Below are positions 26,734 through 35,341 of a DNA stretch of 64,000 nt, one piece after another; the first letter of the stretch is position 1, and each line of letters opens with the position of its first letter. Below the pieces are notes generated by a model. The model saw nothing but the letters and a program-made list of their open reading frames with translations, did no database searches and was not told where the DNA came from. Source of the DNA: Edaphobacter sp. 4G125 (GTDB taxonomy: Bacteria > Acidobacteriota > Terriglobia > Terriglobales > Acidobacteriaceae); NCBI RefSeq assembly GCF_014274685.1, contig NZ_CP060393.1, positions 3,159,501-3,223,500 on the forward strand, in the 5' to 3' direction. A program made the translations under genes and the position numbers.

Positions 26734-27978
26734 CTATCTTCCCTGACTCGCGTGATACGCAGCGATGGCTGCCTGCTGTACCTGTTTGACGGGAACACTA
26801 TGCGCCGCGGCGGCGGTACGGCAGTCCTCGAACTCGGGCGCGGCGTTGAAGATTTCACCATCGCGCGAGCCAATCTTGATACGAATCTCGCCGTAAGGAG
26901 TGTTCACCGTTACGTAGCTGCGATCGAGACAAGCGCGGCGTTCGTGATGAATCCGGACGCCGAGCGTGCTGGTCTCGCGCAGCAGGAGGTCTTCGAGGGC
27001 ACGGACTTGTGCGTCGTCGGCGAGGATGGTGATGAGAGTGCCGAGGCGTCCCTTCTTCATCTGTACTGCGGTGGACATGACATCGAGAGCGCCGAGGGCA
27101 AAGGCCCGCTCGGTAACGTGCGCGAGGATCTGAGGCGAGATGTCGTCAAGCGCGGTTTCGAGCACGGCGACTGCGGAGTGCGTGGCTTCTCCTGACTCTC
27201 CGATGGTGAGACGCAGAACATTGGGGAAGCCTTTGGGATTACGCGAGCCTGCGCCGTAGCCGATCTTTTCGGCACGCATAGCGGGCTGAGTGCCAAAGGT
27301 GGGTGCGAGGGTGCGGATGAGAGCGGCTCCTGTAGGAGTGACCAACTCCTGCTCGATGTGCGCGGAGTAGGTGGGGATACCGCGCAGCAAGTCGGCGGTC
27401 GCGGGTGCAGGGACGGGGAAGCGTCCGTGGGCGCAATCGACCATGCCGCCGCCGACATTGAGAGGAGAGGCGTGCCACGCATCGACGCCGAGCGCATGGA
27501 TTCCTGCGCTGACGGCGACGATATCGACGATGGCATCGACGGCGCCGACCTCGTGGAAGTGAATATTTTCGATATCGACGTTGTGGATCTTCGCTTCGCT
27601 GGTGCCGAGAAGCTCGAAGGCCTGTATCGCTGTTCGCTTGATGGGATCGGCGAGCTTCGCGGATTCGATGAGATTGCGGATCACCGTGAGGGAGCGGCCA
27701 TGCGAGTGCGTGTGCTGCTTACTCTCGTCGTGATGATGATCGTGAGAGTGGTTGTGTGTGTGGCTTGTTGCTTCGGTGGGCTTGCCGTTCTCAAGGACAT
27801 GGATGTGCGTTGCGGAGATTCCGCTGCGGTCGACCTTGCTGAGAGAGAGCGATGCACCGAGATTGAGCGCCTGCACGGCATCGTGAAAGACTTCGGCGGG
27901 AACACCGGCGTCGATCATGGCTCCGAGAAACATATCGCCGCTGATGCCGGAGAAGCAATTAAGATAGGCAATCCGCAT
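26734..27978 (-). CDS. larC: Nickel-pincer cofactor cyclometallase LarC
   Basis: LarC inserts nickel into the pincer nucleotide using CTP. The DUF111 opening AYLNCFSGISGDMFLGAMID is present, with HNVDIENIHFHEVGAVDAI, HASPLNVGGGMV, and LETALDDISPQILAHVTERA. Residues 73-93 form a His-rich stretch (HTHNHSHDHHH, then HTHSH) likely to hold nickel. Here LarC is one uninterrupted 414-residue frame, unlike Lactobacillus plantarum, where it is made by programmed frameshifting. It starts 4 bases after the larE stop. Confidence 0.96.
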   Translation of the reverse strand: MRIAYLNCFSGISGDMFLGAMIDAGVPAEVFHDAVQALNLGASLSLSKVDRSGISATHIHVLENGKPTEATSHTHNHSHDHHHDESKQHTHSHGRSLTVIRNLIESAKLADPIKRTAIQAFELLGTSEAKIHNVDIENIHFHEVGAVDAIVDIVAVSAGIHALGVDAWHASPLNVGGGMVDCAHGRFPVPAPATADLLRGIPTYSAHIEQELVTPTGAALIRTLAPTFGTQPAMRAEKIGYGAGSRNPKGFPNVLRLTIGESGEATHSAVAVLETALDDISPQILAHVTERAFALGALDVMSTAVQMKKGRLGTLITILADDAQVRALEDLLLRETSTLGVRIHHERRACLDRSYVTVNTPYGEIRIKIGSRDGEIFNAAPEFEDCRTAAAAHSVPVKQVQQAAIAAYHASQGR

Positions 27979-27982
27979 GGAG

Positions 27983-28822
27983 CTATTGTTTCACGGTCGC
28001 GGGAGTGATGGCGGCAGCCGGAAGGACGTCGTTCATGGAGCCTGAGCGATAGCCTTGCGTGTCGAGTGTGACGTAGAGGAATCCAGCTGGTCGAAGCGCT
28101 GCGGTGATGTTGTCGAGCATCTTGAGATCGAGTGCGCGCGGAAGCTCAGAGCGCGAGATCTCGATGCGAGCGAGATTGCCATGATGCCGCACGCGCACCT
28201 GGCGGAATCCGAGTGCGTGCAGAGCTTCTTCGGCCTGTTCAACCTGAGCGAGGGCCTCGCGTGTTACCGGGCGACCATACTCGATGCGTGAGGAGAGGCA
28301 GGCGGAGGCGGGTTTGTCCCACAGCTCAAGGCCGGATTCACGTGCAAGCTGGCGAATCTCGACTTTGGTGAGCTCTGCTGTGACGAGAGGAGCAAGCGCG
28401 TGATGAGCGAGTGCAGCCTGCTGGCCGGGGCGGAAGTCGCCACGGTCGTCGAGATTCATCCCGTATGCAAGATGCTGGAAGCCGCGTGCAGCTCGCTCGG
28501 CTTCCATGCGGGTGAAGAGCTCGTCTTTGCAGTGAAAGCAGCGTTGCGAGTCGTTGCGCTGGTAGTCGGGGTTCTCAAGCTCGGACGTAGGCAGGATGTG
28601 CGTTGGGATGCCGTGGCGCGTAGTGAACTCGAGAGCCGCGGCCAGCTCTGCGCGGGGCAACGAGGCAGAGTCGGCGATGACCGCCAACATGCGATTGCCG
28701 AGCGCTTGATAAGCTGCCCAGGCAAGAAACGCGGAGTCAGTTCCTCCAGAGTAGGCGATCATCACGCTGCCTAAGTCTTTGAGGATTTCCGTAAGCCGAG
28801 CGCGTTTTGCCGCGAGTTCCAT
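27983..28822 (-). CDS. larE: Sulfur transferase LarE, three-cysteine type
   Basis: LarE adds the two sulfurs of the nickel-pincer cofactor. The PP-loop SGGTDS is at residues 25-30. C95 and C98 form RCFHCKDELF, and C175 sits in KPASACLSSRIEYG, close to the sacrificial Cys176 of the Lactobacillus enzyme. The three-cysteine pattern recalls LarE homologues reported to bind an iron-sulfur cluster and turn over catalytically. The ATG at 28822 (MELAAKRARL) is chosen; the frame opens at 28921. It is 49 bases after the dehydrogenase gene. Confidence 0.93.
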   Translation of the reverse strand: MELAAKRARLTEILKDLGSVMIAYSGGTDSAFLAWAAYQALGNRMLAVIADSASLPRAELAAALEFTTRHGIPTHILPTSELENPDYQRNDSQRCFHCKDELFTRMEAERAARGFQHLAYGMNLDDRGDFRPGQQAALAHHALAPLVTAELTKVEIRQLARESGLELWDKPASACLSSRIEYGRPVTREALAQVEQAEEALHALGFRQVRVRHHGNLARIEISRSELPRALDLKMLDNITAALRPAGFLYVTLDTQGYRSGSMNDVLPAAAITPATVKQ

Positions 28823-28871
28823 ACTCTCTGTGTAGATGCTAGCGAAGTTGGATGCGATTAGCGAGTAGCCC

Positions 28872-29876
28872 TTAGATCGCGCTGATTCGCTGCCAGATCT
28901 CGGGATCGACCGGAACTCCAAGCCGCAGATTCTCTTCCCGGAGATGGAGGGTCTGCTCGCCGGGATAACGCACGGGGCGGCTGGGATCTACGGGTGTTGC
29001 CTGATGAAGGTGCTCGAGGATTCCGTCGGCGATGTGATTCAGTTCACCGGTAGCAGCGAGGTTTGCGGGATCGATGGTGATGAAGATCTGCGACTGTCCG
29101 GTTTCGAGAGTTGGCTCCATCGGAAGTTGATAGGTCGCGAGTCCGCCGGAGAGCATGGCGGCGATCATGTCGAGGACGAGCGAGAGGCCTGAGCCCTTCC
29201 AATAGCCAATCGGAAGCGCACGCTGCGAGGCTTCGATGGCAGAGGCATCGGTTGTGAGATGGCCTTCGTTATCGAATCCACCGGGAACGGGCAAAGGCTC
29301 GTTTCGCTTTGCGTAGGAAGAAAGTGCTCCGTAGGAGAACTGGCTCATCGCCATGTCGATGATGACGTGTTGTCCGTTTGGGCGTGGGACAGCGATCACC
29401 AGAGGATTGTTGCCAAGGGTGGGCGTTTTCGCTCCCCAGGCTGGGAGATTGGCTAGCGTGTTGGACCAGCAGAGGGCGAAGAGACCTTCGTCGGCAGCCT
29501 GCCAGCCAAAGGCTCCACCACGCATCCAGTGATTGGTATTGGCGAGCGCTACGGCACCGATGCCGTTTTTTCGTGCGAGTTCCATGGTGTGCTGCATGGC
29601 CAGATAGGCATTCACATTTCCTACTCCGCGATTGCCGTTCCAGCGCTCGATGGCTCCAAACACTGCGGTGCGAGTAGGCCTGGCTTTGACATCGACACTG
29701 CCGTTGGCCACCATGGCCTCGAAGCGAGGCAGCCGGTTCAGGCCGTGGGTGTAGACGCCGTCGCGGGTCGTCTCCGCGAAGAGGCGCGCAGAGAGCTGAG
29801 CCGACTCTGGAGGGAGGCCGAGATGCAGCATGGTCTTTTCAAGGACGGCGTAGAGATCGGCAAAGGAAACGCGGAG
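28872..29876 (-). CDS. YiaK-like Ldh2-family dehydrogenase (3-dehydro-L-gulonate 2-dehydrogenase type)
   Basis: This NAD(P)-dependent oxidoreductase belongs to the malate/L-sulfolactate/YiaK (Ldh_2) family. Motifs include RDGVYTHGLNRLPRF, with the catalytic His of the THG segment, GIGAVALANTNHWMRGG, and WKGSGLSLVLDMIAAMLSGG. YiaK of E. coli is 332 residues; this is 334 from the ATG at 29876. It lies upstream of larE in the same direction. Substrate is a 2-hydroxy or 2-keto acid; which one is not determinable. Its link to the nickel-pincer genes suggests oxidation of one enantiomer made by a Lar-type racemase (inference). Confidence 0.85.
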   Translation of the reverse strand, partial: LRVSFADLYAVLEKTMLHLGLPPESAQLSARLFAETTRDGVYTHGLNRLPRFEAMVANGSVDVKARPTRTAVFGAIERWNGNRGVGNVNAYLAMQHTMELARKNGIGAVALANTNHWMRGGAFGWQAADEGLFALCWSNTLANLPAWGAKTPTLGNNPLVIAVPRPNGQHVIIDMAMSQFSYGALSSYAKRNEPLPVPGGFDNEGHLTTDASAIEASQRALPIGYWKGSGLSLVLDMIAAMLSGGLATYQLPMEPTLETGQSQIFITIDPANLAATGELNHIADGILEHLHQATPVDPSRPVRYPGEQTLHLREENLRLGVPVDPEIWQRISAI

Positions 29877-29936
29877 CATAGGAGCAGTGTAAGGGGTGTT
29901 GGCTACTAAGGTGCTGTACGGCAAAGGCTAAATGCG

Positions 29937-29990
29937 GGGATTTCTCCACTGCGCTTCCGCCTACGGCGCCAGCTTCGGTCGAAATGACAC
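29937..29990. repeat. Second dispersed repeat type (TTTCTCCACTGCGC ... TTCGGTCGAAATGACA)
   Basis: GGGGATTTCTCCACTGCGCT, then CTTCGGTCGAAATGACAC, lies directly before copy D. Only one copy of this type is seen here. It resembles a mirrored relative of the CGCTCAGGATGACA family. Confidence 0.5.
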
Positions 29991-29999
29991 GGATGGGGG

Positions 30000-30083
30000 A
30001 ACCGCAGATCCTTCCCATTCGACTCGTTGCACTCGCTCAGGGCAGGCTCTCCGCTGCTACGCAGCTTCGCTCAGGATGACACC
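30000..30083. repeat. Dispersed repeat, copy D
   Basis: AACCGCAGATCCTTCCCATT, then CGCTCAGGGCAGGCT, then TTCGCTCAGGATGACACC. It is an extended copy with two CGCTCAGG units, like copy B. It sits between the YiaK-like gene and the transporter gene. Confidence 0.85.
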
Positions 30084-30134
30084 TTATTGGGTAAATCAGC
30101 TCTTTGTAATCTCGCTATTCACGGTAAATACGGT

Positions 30135-30890
30135 CTATCGAACCAGAGCCGGCAGCTTGTCGCTCATTCCGAAGAGGAAGATACTGCCCAGAACAAAGCT
30201 ATAGACCGCAGTGAGAGAGGTCACGAACGTCTGCAGCCAGGGGCGTTGTTTGCTGGAGGCGAAGATACCGGAGGCTGAGGCGGTCATCAGGGTATTCATG
30301 ACTAGCAGGCCGGAGATGAAGCAGAGCAGTCCGAGAAAGCCTCGGCTGGTTCCCCCCAGATTGGCTGCAAGCAGGAACAGAAGGAGCTGCGAGGGGGTTT
30401 CGGCACCCAGGCCGTGGATGATGCCGACGACAAAGACCGAGCTGCGGTCGTACCGGAAGCGAAAGGGATCGGGTTGAGGGAGGTCGGGATTGATAAAACT
30501 ACGGAGCTTCCACCTCGTATAACGCGCGCCGGAGATGAGAAGTGCGATCCGGCTGGCGGGAAGCACGTGCTGGTGCTCTCCTGACTTGCGGGTGGAGAAG
30601 GTGAAGAAGACATAGAGCGCCAGAACGATGAGGGTTGCACCGACGAGACGCTCGCCGATGGCGTCGAGATGCGCTGGAAGCCCCATGTGAAGGAAGATGA
30701 CGGCGGCTCCCAGGATAGCGACAGTCAGGGCGTGACCGAGAGCGTATAACAGCCCAAGCCGCATGCCCTCGCGCCAGTTGCGCTGCACGCTCGTGATATC
30801 TGTGATCGCAGCCAGATGATCGTAATCGAAACCGTGGCGGAGCCCGAGCAAAGCACAGGACAGCAGAGCGAGTTCAAGCGCGGAAGACAT
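30135..30890 (-). CDS. NiCoT/NicO-like nickel (cobalt) transporter
   Basis: A seven-to-eight-helix membrane protein carries GLRHGFDYDHLAAITDIT at residues 16-33. This matches the HxxxDxDH nickel signature of NiCoT permeases, with Tyr in place of the usual Ala. Further helices include LYALGHALTVAILGAAV, GIIHGLGAETPSQLLLF and LLVMNTLMTASASGIF, also typical of the NicO/UreH-like branch. The ATG at 30890 is chosen. It precedes the yiaK-like and lar genes on the same strand, consistent with nickel supply to the pincer cofactor, though 258 bases of repeats intervene. Confidence 0.85.
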   Translation of the reverse strand: MSSALELALLSCALLGLRHGFDYDHLAAITDITSVQRNWREGMRLGLLYALGHALTVAILGAAVIFLHMGLPAHLDAIGERLVGATLIVLALYVFFTFSTRKSGEHQHVLPASRIALLISGARYTRWKLRSFINPDLPQPDPFRFRYDRSSVFVVGIIHGLGAETPSQLLLFLLAANLGGTSRGFLGLLCFISGLLVMNTLMTASASGIFASSKQRPWLQTFVTSLTAVYSFVLGSIFLFGMSDKLPALVR

Positions 30891-31013
30891 CTCTCTGGTA
30901 GGGTACGGGGTGCGGCAACAGGGCTGCAAACGAATTGTTTTTCAATGAATAGAGGTTTTGTTTATTTTTTATAGGTAGAATTTTTATTGATTTAGCAAAA
31001 GAGGTTTACGGCA

Positions 31014-32093
31014 ATGGATTTGGAGAAGATCATCCGGGAGGCAGCGCCACCGCGTCCCCGTTCCCCTCGGCCCATCCTTATGATCGGTTCCGGTGGAATC
31101 GTTCGGGATGCGCACCTGCCTGCTTATGCGAAGGCAGGATTTCCTGTAGCCGCGCTGGTCGATGTGGATGCAAGCAAGGCGGAAGCTCTGGCCAAGGAGT
31201 TCGGAATCGCTCGCGGGTTTTCTTCGATCACGGAGGCTATCCGGTTCGCGCCGAAGGATTCCATCTTCGATATTGCGACGCCGGCGAAGGTGCTGCCCTC
31301 CATTCTGGAACAGCTGCCGGACGGAGCTGCGGTGCTGATGCAGAAGCCCATGGGGGATACGCTTGCCGAAGCTACGGAGATTCTGCACATCTGCCGCAGA
31401 AAAGGACTGACAGCCGCAGTGAACTTTCAGCTTCGCTGGTCACCCAATATGCTTGCCGCACGCGCCATCACCACCTCTGGCGCTCTGGGCGAGCTGCATG
31501 ACATGGAAGTAAAAGTCAGTGTTCACATGCCATGGGAGCTGTGGAGTTTTTTGAGCGCTGCGCCACGGCTGGAGATTCTGTATCACTCGATTCATTACGT
31601 CGATCTGGTCCGGAGCTGGCTGGGAAATCCTCGAAGAGTGTATGCAAAGACGGTGAAGAGCCCCCGCACACCGAAGCTTGCAGCGACAAAAAGCGTGATC
31701 ATTCTTGATTATGCGGACGATAAGCGAGCCTTTGTCGCAACCAACCATAGCCACGACTTCGCGCCGGAGATGCAGCGCAGCTTTGTGCAGTGGGAAGGAA
31801 TGACAGGAGCCATGCGCGCGCAGATGGGAGTCAACCTGAACTATCCAGCAGGACTGCCAGACAATCTCCAGTATGTATTGCGCGATGGAGCAGGCTGGGA
31901 GCAGGCCACAGTGAGCGGCAACTGGTTTCCAGACGCTTTTATGGGATCGATGGGTTCTTTGCAGACGTACGTACAGGGTGAAGCCGATTCCCTGCCCACC
32001 AGCGTGGAGGATGCAATCGACACGATGCGAACGGTTGAGGCCGCTTATCTTTCGAGCGAGCGCGGAGGCGAGGAGCTGCCGGGGATTGCATAG
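31014..32093 (+). CDS. Gfo/Idh/MocA-family oxidoreductase
   Basis: The N-terminal Rossmann motif LMIGSGGIVRDAHLPAY binds NAD(P). QKPMGDTLAEA takes the place of the usual EKP catalytic motif, and YHSIHYVDLVRSW carries the conserved HxxxD. Family members oxidise sugars or sugar acids. AGAGG lies about 9 bases before the ATG. It is divergent from the nickel transporter and convergent with kduD. An AT-rich segment (30930-30990) upstream probably contains its promoter. Substrate is unknown, possibly a uronate or inositol given the neighbourhood. Confidence 0.85.
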   Translation: MDLEKIIREAAPPRPRSPRPILMIGSGGIVRDAHLPAYAKAGFPVAALVDVDASKAEALAKEFGIARGFSSITEAIRFAPKDSIFDIATPAKVLPSILEQLPDGAAVLMQKPMGDTLAEATEILHICRRKGLTAAVNFQLRWSPNMLAARAITTSGALGELHDMEVKVSVHMPWELWSFLSAAPRLEILYHSIHYVDLVRSWLGNPRRVYAKTVKSPRTPKLAATKSVIILDYADDKRAFVATNHSHDFAPEMQRSFVQWEGMTGAMRAQMGVNLNYPAGLPDNLQYVLRDGAGWEQATVSGNWFPDAFMGSMGSLQTYVQGEADSLPTSVEDAIDTMRTVEAAYLSSERGGEELPGIA

Positions 32094-32164
32094 CGCGTCC
32101 CTTGCGGAAGAAATACAGGGATTCTTCGCCCTCGCGATGCTCTGCCAGAATGATGTGAAGAATC

Positions 32165-32229
32165 AACCGCAGATCCTTCGACTACGTTTGTTACGCTAAT
32201 GCGCACCAAACTCCGCTCAGGATGACATC
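32165..32229. repeat. Dispersed repeat, copy E
   Basis: AACCGCAGATCCTTCGACTA, a divergent middle of about 30 bases, then CCGCTCAGGATGACATC. It lies between the converging oxidoreductase and kduD genes. Confidence 0.8.
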
Positions 32230-32258
32230 TTCAGAAAAACGTCTTAAGACGGATCAGA

Positions 32259-33020
32259 TCAGCGTCCCATCCAGCCGCCGTCAACGGTGAGCACGGTTCC
32301 AGTGACGTAGTTGCTCGCAGCACAGCTCAGGTAGAGGGCAGCTCCTGCGATATCGACCGGCTCGCCCCAGCGGCCAGCGGGAATACGTTCAAGAATCTGG
32401 CGATTGCGGGTCTCGTCGTTTTGAAGTGGCTCGGTATTGGTCGTGGTGATATAGCCGGGGGCGATGGCGTTCACCTGAATATTCCTGGCGGCCCACTCGT
32501 TGGCAAGGGCCTTGGTGAGCTGGGCCACTCCGCCTTTGCTGGCGGCATAGGCGGGGACGCGGATGCCTCCCTGGAAGCTGAGCAACGAGGCGATGTTTAC
32601 GATCTTGCCGGGAGCGTTGCGCGCGATCATATCGCGTCCGGCAAGCTGCGAAAGTTGAAAGACGCTGGTCAGGTTAACCTGCAGAACGGTCTGCCAGTCT
32701 TCCAAGGGGTATTCGGTGGCATTGTGGCGGATGATCGTTCCCGCATTGTTGATGAGAATGTCGATCTTGCCCAGCTTGTCTTTCACTTCGGCAAAGAGCT
32801 TTTCGGCGCCTTCGGGGCTGGACAGGTCGGCCTGGAAAGCGACTGCCTTCGCGCCGATCGCCTGGGCAGTTTCTGTCGCCGGGCGACGGTTTCCATGGAC
32901 TGCGACGGTTGCTCCTGCCTGCGCGAGGGCATCGGCAATGGAGGCTCCAATACCAGTAGCCGCACCGGTGACGAGGGCGACTTTGTTCTCCAGACGGAAG
33001 AGATCGAGGATGTTCTGCAT
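32259..33020 (-). CDS. kduD: 2-dehydro-3-deoxy-D-gluconate 5-dehydrogenase
   Basis: This short-chain dehydrogenase reduces 2,5-diketo-3-deoxygluconate to 2-keto-3-deoxygluconate. The cofactor site is ALVTGAATGIGASIADAL, followed by DILINNAGTIIRH, the catalytic YAASKGG, and the C-terminus NYVTGTVLTVDGGWMGR. From the ATG at 33020 it is 253 residues, the length of E. coli KduD. It is divergent from kduI, and together they act in unsaturated uronate breakdown. Confidence 0.93.
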   Translation of the reverse strand: MQNILDLFRLENKVALVTGAATGIGASIADALAQAGATVAVHGNRRPATETAQAIGAKAVAFQADLSSPEGAEKLFAEVKDKLGKIDILINNAGTIIRHNATEYPLEDWQTVLQVNLTSVFQLSQLAGRDMIARNAPGKIVNIASLLSFQGGIRVPAYAASKGGVAQLTKALANEWAARNIQVNAIAPGYITTTNTEPLQNDETRNRQILERIPAGRWGEPVDIAGAALYLSCAASNYVTGTVLTVDGGWMGR

Positions 33021-33327
33021 GGTTCTGTCAACTTTAACGAGGGTTATGGTGCTGGAGCAAATCCGGATGGCAGAAAACACTGCGCAAGTACGAAAACATC
33101 GTGCATTTCCTGGCAATCGATTGACTGCGCTGAATTTGGTTTCGTATCGTTAGAGGGGTTGGCAGGCAGCCTGGATCGCAAGCGCGAGAACGGCTTGCAT
33201 CGTTGTGCTTGCGATTCCATTAGGTCATATGGCTTATCGATAACGCGGGTGGGGGCGATATGCTTAAACTTCGTTCCCGTTGAGCGTGCCTTGCTTTCCG
33301 AGGCCGCAAAAATAGAGGAGAGATGCG
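33021..33327. promoter_or_regulatory. Divergent kduD-kduI control region
   Basis: The 307-base gap contains no gene. TTGACT at 33121 with TATCGT at 33145 is a possible promoter towards kduI. A perfect palindrome TTATCGATAA lies at 33234-33243, and TACGAAAAC (33090) opposes GGTTTCGTA. These may bind a uronate-responsive repressor, which is not encoded nearby. Confidence 0.4.
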
Positions 33328-34158
33328 ATGAGGCTGTACCAGATGGCGGATCCAGTCCGTTACGGACTGATGAACACGGACGAGCTGCGCGAGACGTTTC
33401 TCCTGGAAGATCTATTTGAGCCCAATGAAATCGATCTTGCCTATGTGGACCTTGACCGGACGGTGATCGGCTCGGCTGTACCAGCGGATACCCCGCTGAC
33501 TCTGGAGACGCAGCCGGAGTTGCGGGCGGGCTATTTTCTGGAGCGGCGCGAACTTGGCGTATTGAACATCGGTGGATCGGGTTCCGTTACGGTGGATGGA
33601 AAAACCTTCGAGATGGATAAGCTGGATTGCCTCTACATCGGTCGCGGATCGCGAGATGTCACGTTCAAAAGCAACGATTCGGGCACGCCATCTGAGTTTT
33701 ACCTGCTGAGCTATCCGGCGCATGCTGAGTATCCGACCAAGATGGTGAAGTTTGCCGATATGAAGCCGGTCGAACTCGGATCGTTCGAGACATGCAACAA
33801 ACGCAAGATCTATAAGGCCATCTATAAGGACGGCATTAAGAGCTGCCAGCTTGTGATGGGATTCACGATGCTGGAGCCAGGAAGCAACTGGAACACGATG
33901 CCTCCTCACACCCATATGCGACGCAGCGAAGTTTATTTCTACTTCGACGTAGACCCGGCGCATCGCGTGTTTCACCTGATGGGACCGCCGGATGCGACGA
34001 GCCACCTGGTGATGAAAGATAAAGATGTTGTTGTTTCGCCTGGCTGGTCAATCCATGCCGGCGTCGGCACGAAGAACTACACCTTCTGCTGGGGTATGGG
34101 CGGAGAGAACCAGGTGTATGACGACATGGATGCAGTAGCAATTACGGAGCTTCTATAA
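33328..34158 (+). CDS. kduI: 5-dehydro-4-deoxy-D-glucuronate isomerase
   Basis: KduI converts 5-keto-4-deoxyuronate to 2,5-diketo-3-deoxygluconate. The cupin fold carries ELRETFLLEDLF, RRELGVLNIGG, and the zinc-site block MPPHTHMRRSEVYFYF followed by GWSIHAGVGTKNY. Its 276 residues match the family. GAGGAGAG lies 5-10 bases before the ATG. The stop TAA is directly followed by the kdgK ATG, so translation is likely coupled. Confidence 0.96.
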   Translation: MRLYQMADPVRYGLMNTDELRETFLLEDLFEPNEIDLAYVDLDRTVIGSAVPADTPLTLETQPELRAGYFLERRELGVLNIGGSGSVTVDGKTFEMDKLDCLYIGRGSRDVTFKSNDSGTPSEFYLLSYPAHAEYPTKMVKFADMKPVELGSFETCNKRKIYKAIYKDGIKSCQLVMGFTMLEPGSNWNTMPPHTHMRRSEVYFYFDVDPAHRVFHLMGPPDATSHLVMKDKDVVVSPGWSIHAGVGTKNYTFCWGMGGENQVYDDMDAVAITELL

Positions 34159-35262
34159 ATGAGTACAAGTCTGAAAGTCAGAAAAAAAGAAGAGTGTAAG
34201 TGGGATCTGGTTAGCCTGGGCGAAGTGATGCTTCGTCTTGATCCGGGCGACGTTCGGGTCGCGACGACGCGACAGTTTCAGGTGTGGGAGGGCGGTGGCG
34301 AATATAACGTCGCTCGTGGCCTTCGTCGCTGTTTTGGCCTGAAGACGGCCATCGTGACCGCGCTTGCCGATAACCCTGTCGGCCGCCTGGTCGAAGACCT
34401 GATGAATCAGGGTGGTGTGGATCAGAGCCACGTGCAGTGGGTGAAGTACGACGGCGTAGGTCGCACGGTACGCAACGGATTGAACTTTACGGAGCGCGGT
34501 TTTGGCGTGCGCGCTGCGCTGGGTTGCAGCGACCGCGGAAATACTGCCGTCTCGCAGCTCAAGCCCGGACAGATCGATTGGGACGAGATCTTCGGCAAGG
34601 AAGGCGCTCGCTGGTTCCACACGGGCGGTATCTTCTGCGCGTTGAGCGAGACGACTCCTGAGGTCTGCAAGGAGGCCCTGGTGGCCGCCCGCAAGCATGG
34701 CGTGATCACCAGCTACGACCTGAACTACCGCGACTCCCTCTGGAAGTCGATCGGCGGCAAAGCCAAGGCCACTGAGGTCAATCGCGACATCGCTCAGTAT
34801 GTCGACGTGATGATCGGCAACGAAGAGGACTTCACCGCTGCTCTCGGCTTCGAGATTGAAGGCGTTGGCGATGATCTTGGCGAGTTGGATTCAGCCAACT
34901 TCCGCAAGATGATCGAGAAGGCTGTTGCGGCGTATCCGAACTTCAAAGCGGTCGCGACCACTCTGCGTCATGCAAAGACGGCAAGTGTCAATGATTGGGG
35001 CGCGGTCTGCTATTACGAGGGCAAGTTCCACGAGGCTCGTCCGATGCCTGATCTGGAGATCTTCGATCGTGTTGGCGGCGGTGACTCGTTTGCTTCAGGC
35101 CTGATCTACGGCTTCCTAAACGAGAAGGGCGCTGACTGGGCTGTAAACTGCGGCTGCGCTCATGGCGCTCTGGCTATGACCACCCCCGGCGACACCACGA
35201 TGGCGACCTTCGACGAGGTGCAGCGTGTGATGAAGGGTGGCGGCGCTCGCGTTCAGCGATAG
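34159..35262 (+). CDS. kdgK: 2-keto-3-deoxygluconate kinase
   Basis: The PfkB fold is seen in LVSLGEVMLRLDPGD, the sugar-binding WEGGGEYNVARGL, and DRVGGGDSFASGL near residue 303. The usual DTxGAGD appears here as DRVGGGD, keeping the catalytic Asp. It phosphorylates KDG to KDPG for cleavage by Eda downstream. At 367 residues it is longer than the 310-residue E. coli enzyme, with extra sequence around residues 225-290. Confidence 0.9.
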   Translation: MSTSLKVRKKEECKWDLVSLGEVMLRLDPGDVRVATTRQFQVWEGGGEYNVARGLRRCFGLKTAIVTALADNPVGRLVEDLMNQGGVDQSHVQWVKYDGVGRTVRNGLNFTERGFGVRAALGCSDRGNTAVSQLKPGQIDWDEIFGKEGARWFHTGGIFCALSETTPEVCKEALVAARKHGVITSYDLNYRDSLWKSIGGKAKATEVNRDIAQYVDVMIGNEEDFTAALGFEIEGVGDDLGELDSANFRKMIEKAVAAYPNFKAVATTLRHAKTASVNDWGAVCYYEGKFHEARPMPDLEIFDRVGGGDSFASGLIYGFLNEKGADWAVNCGCAHGALAMTTPGDTTMATFDEVQRVMKGGGARVQR

Positions 35263-35282
35263 TTGGCAGTTTTTTTAAACAC

Positions 35283-35313
35283 AGGCCCGGCTGATGAATA
35301 CTCAGTCGGGCCT
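35283..35313. other. Intercistronic stem-loop between kdgK and eda
   Basis: AGGCCCGGCTGA pairs with TCAGTCGGGCCT except for one G-T position, with a 7-base loop. A TTTTTT run precedes the hairpin (35270-35276), so it would terminate only in the minus direction. In the plus direction it may reduce or stabilise downstream mRNA. Confidence 0.6.
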
Positions 35314-35341
35314 CAAGACTTCAGAGAAAGTGAGATTCAAC

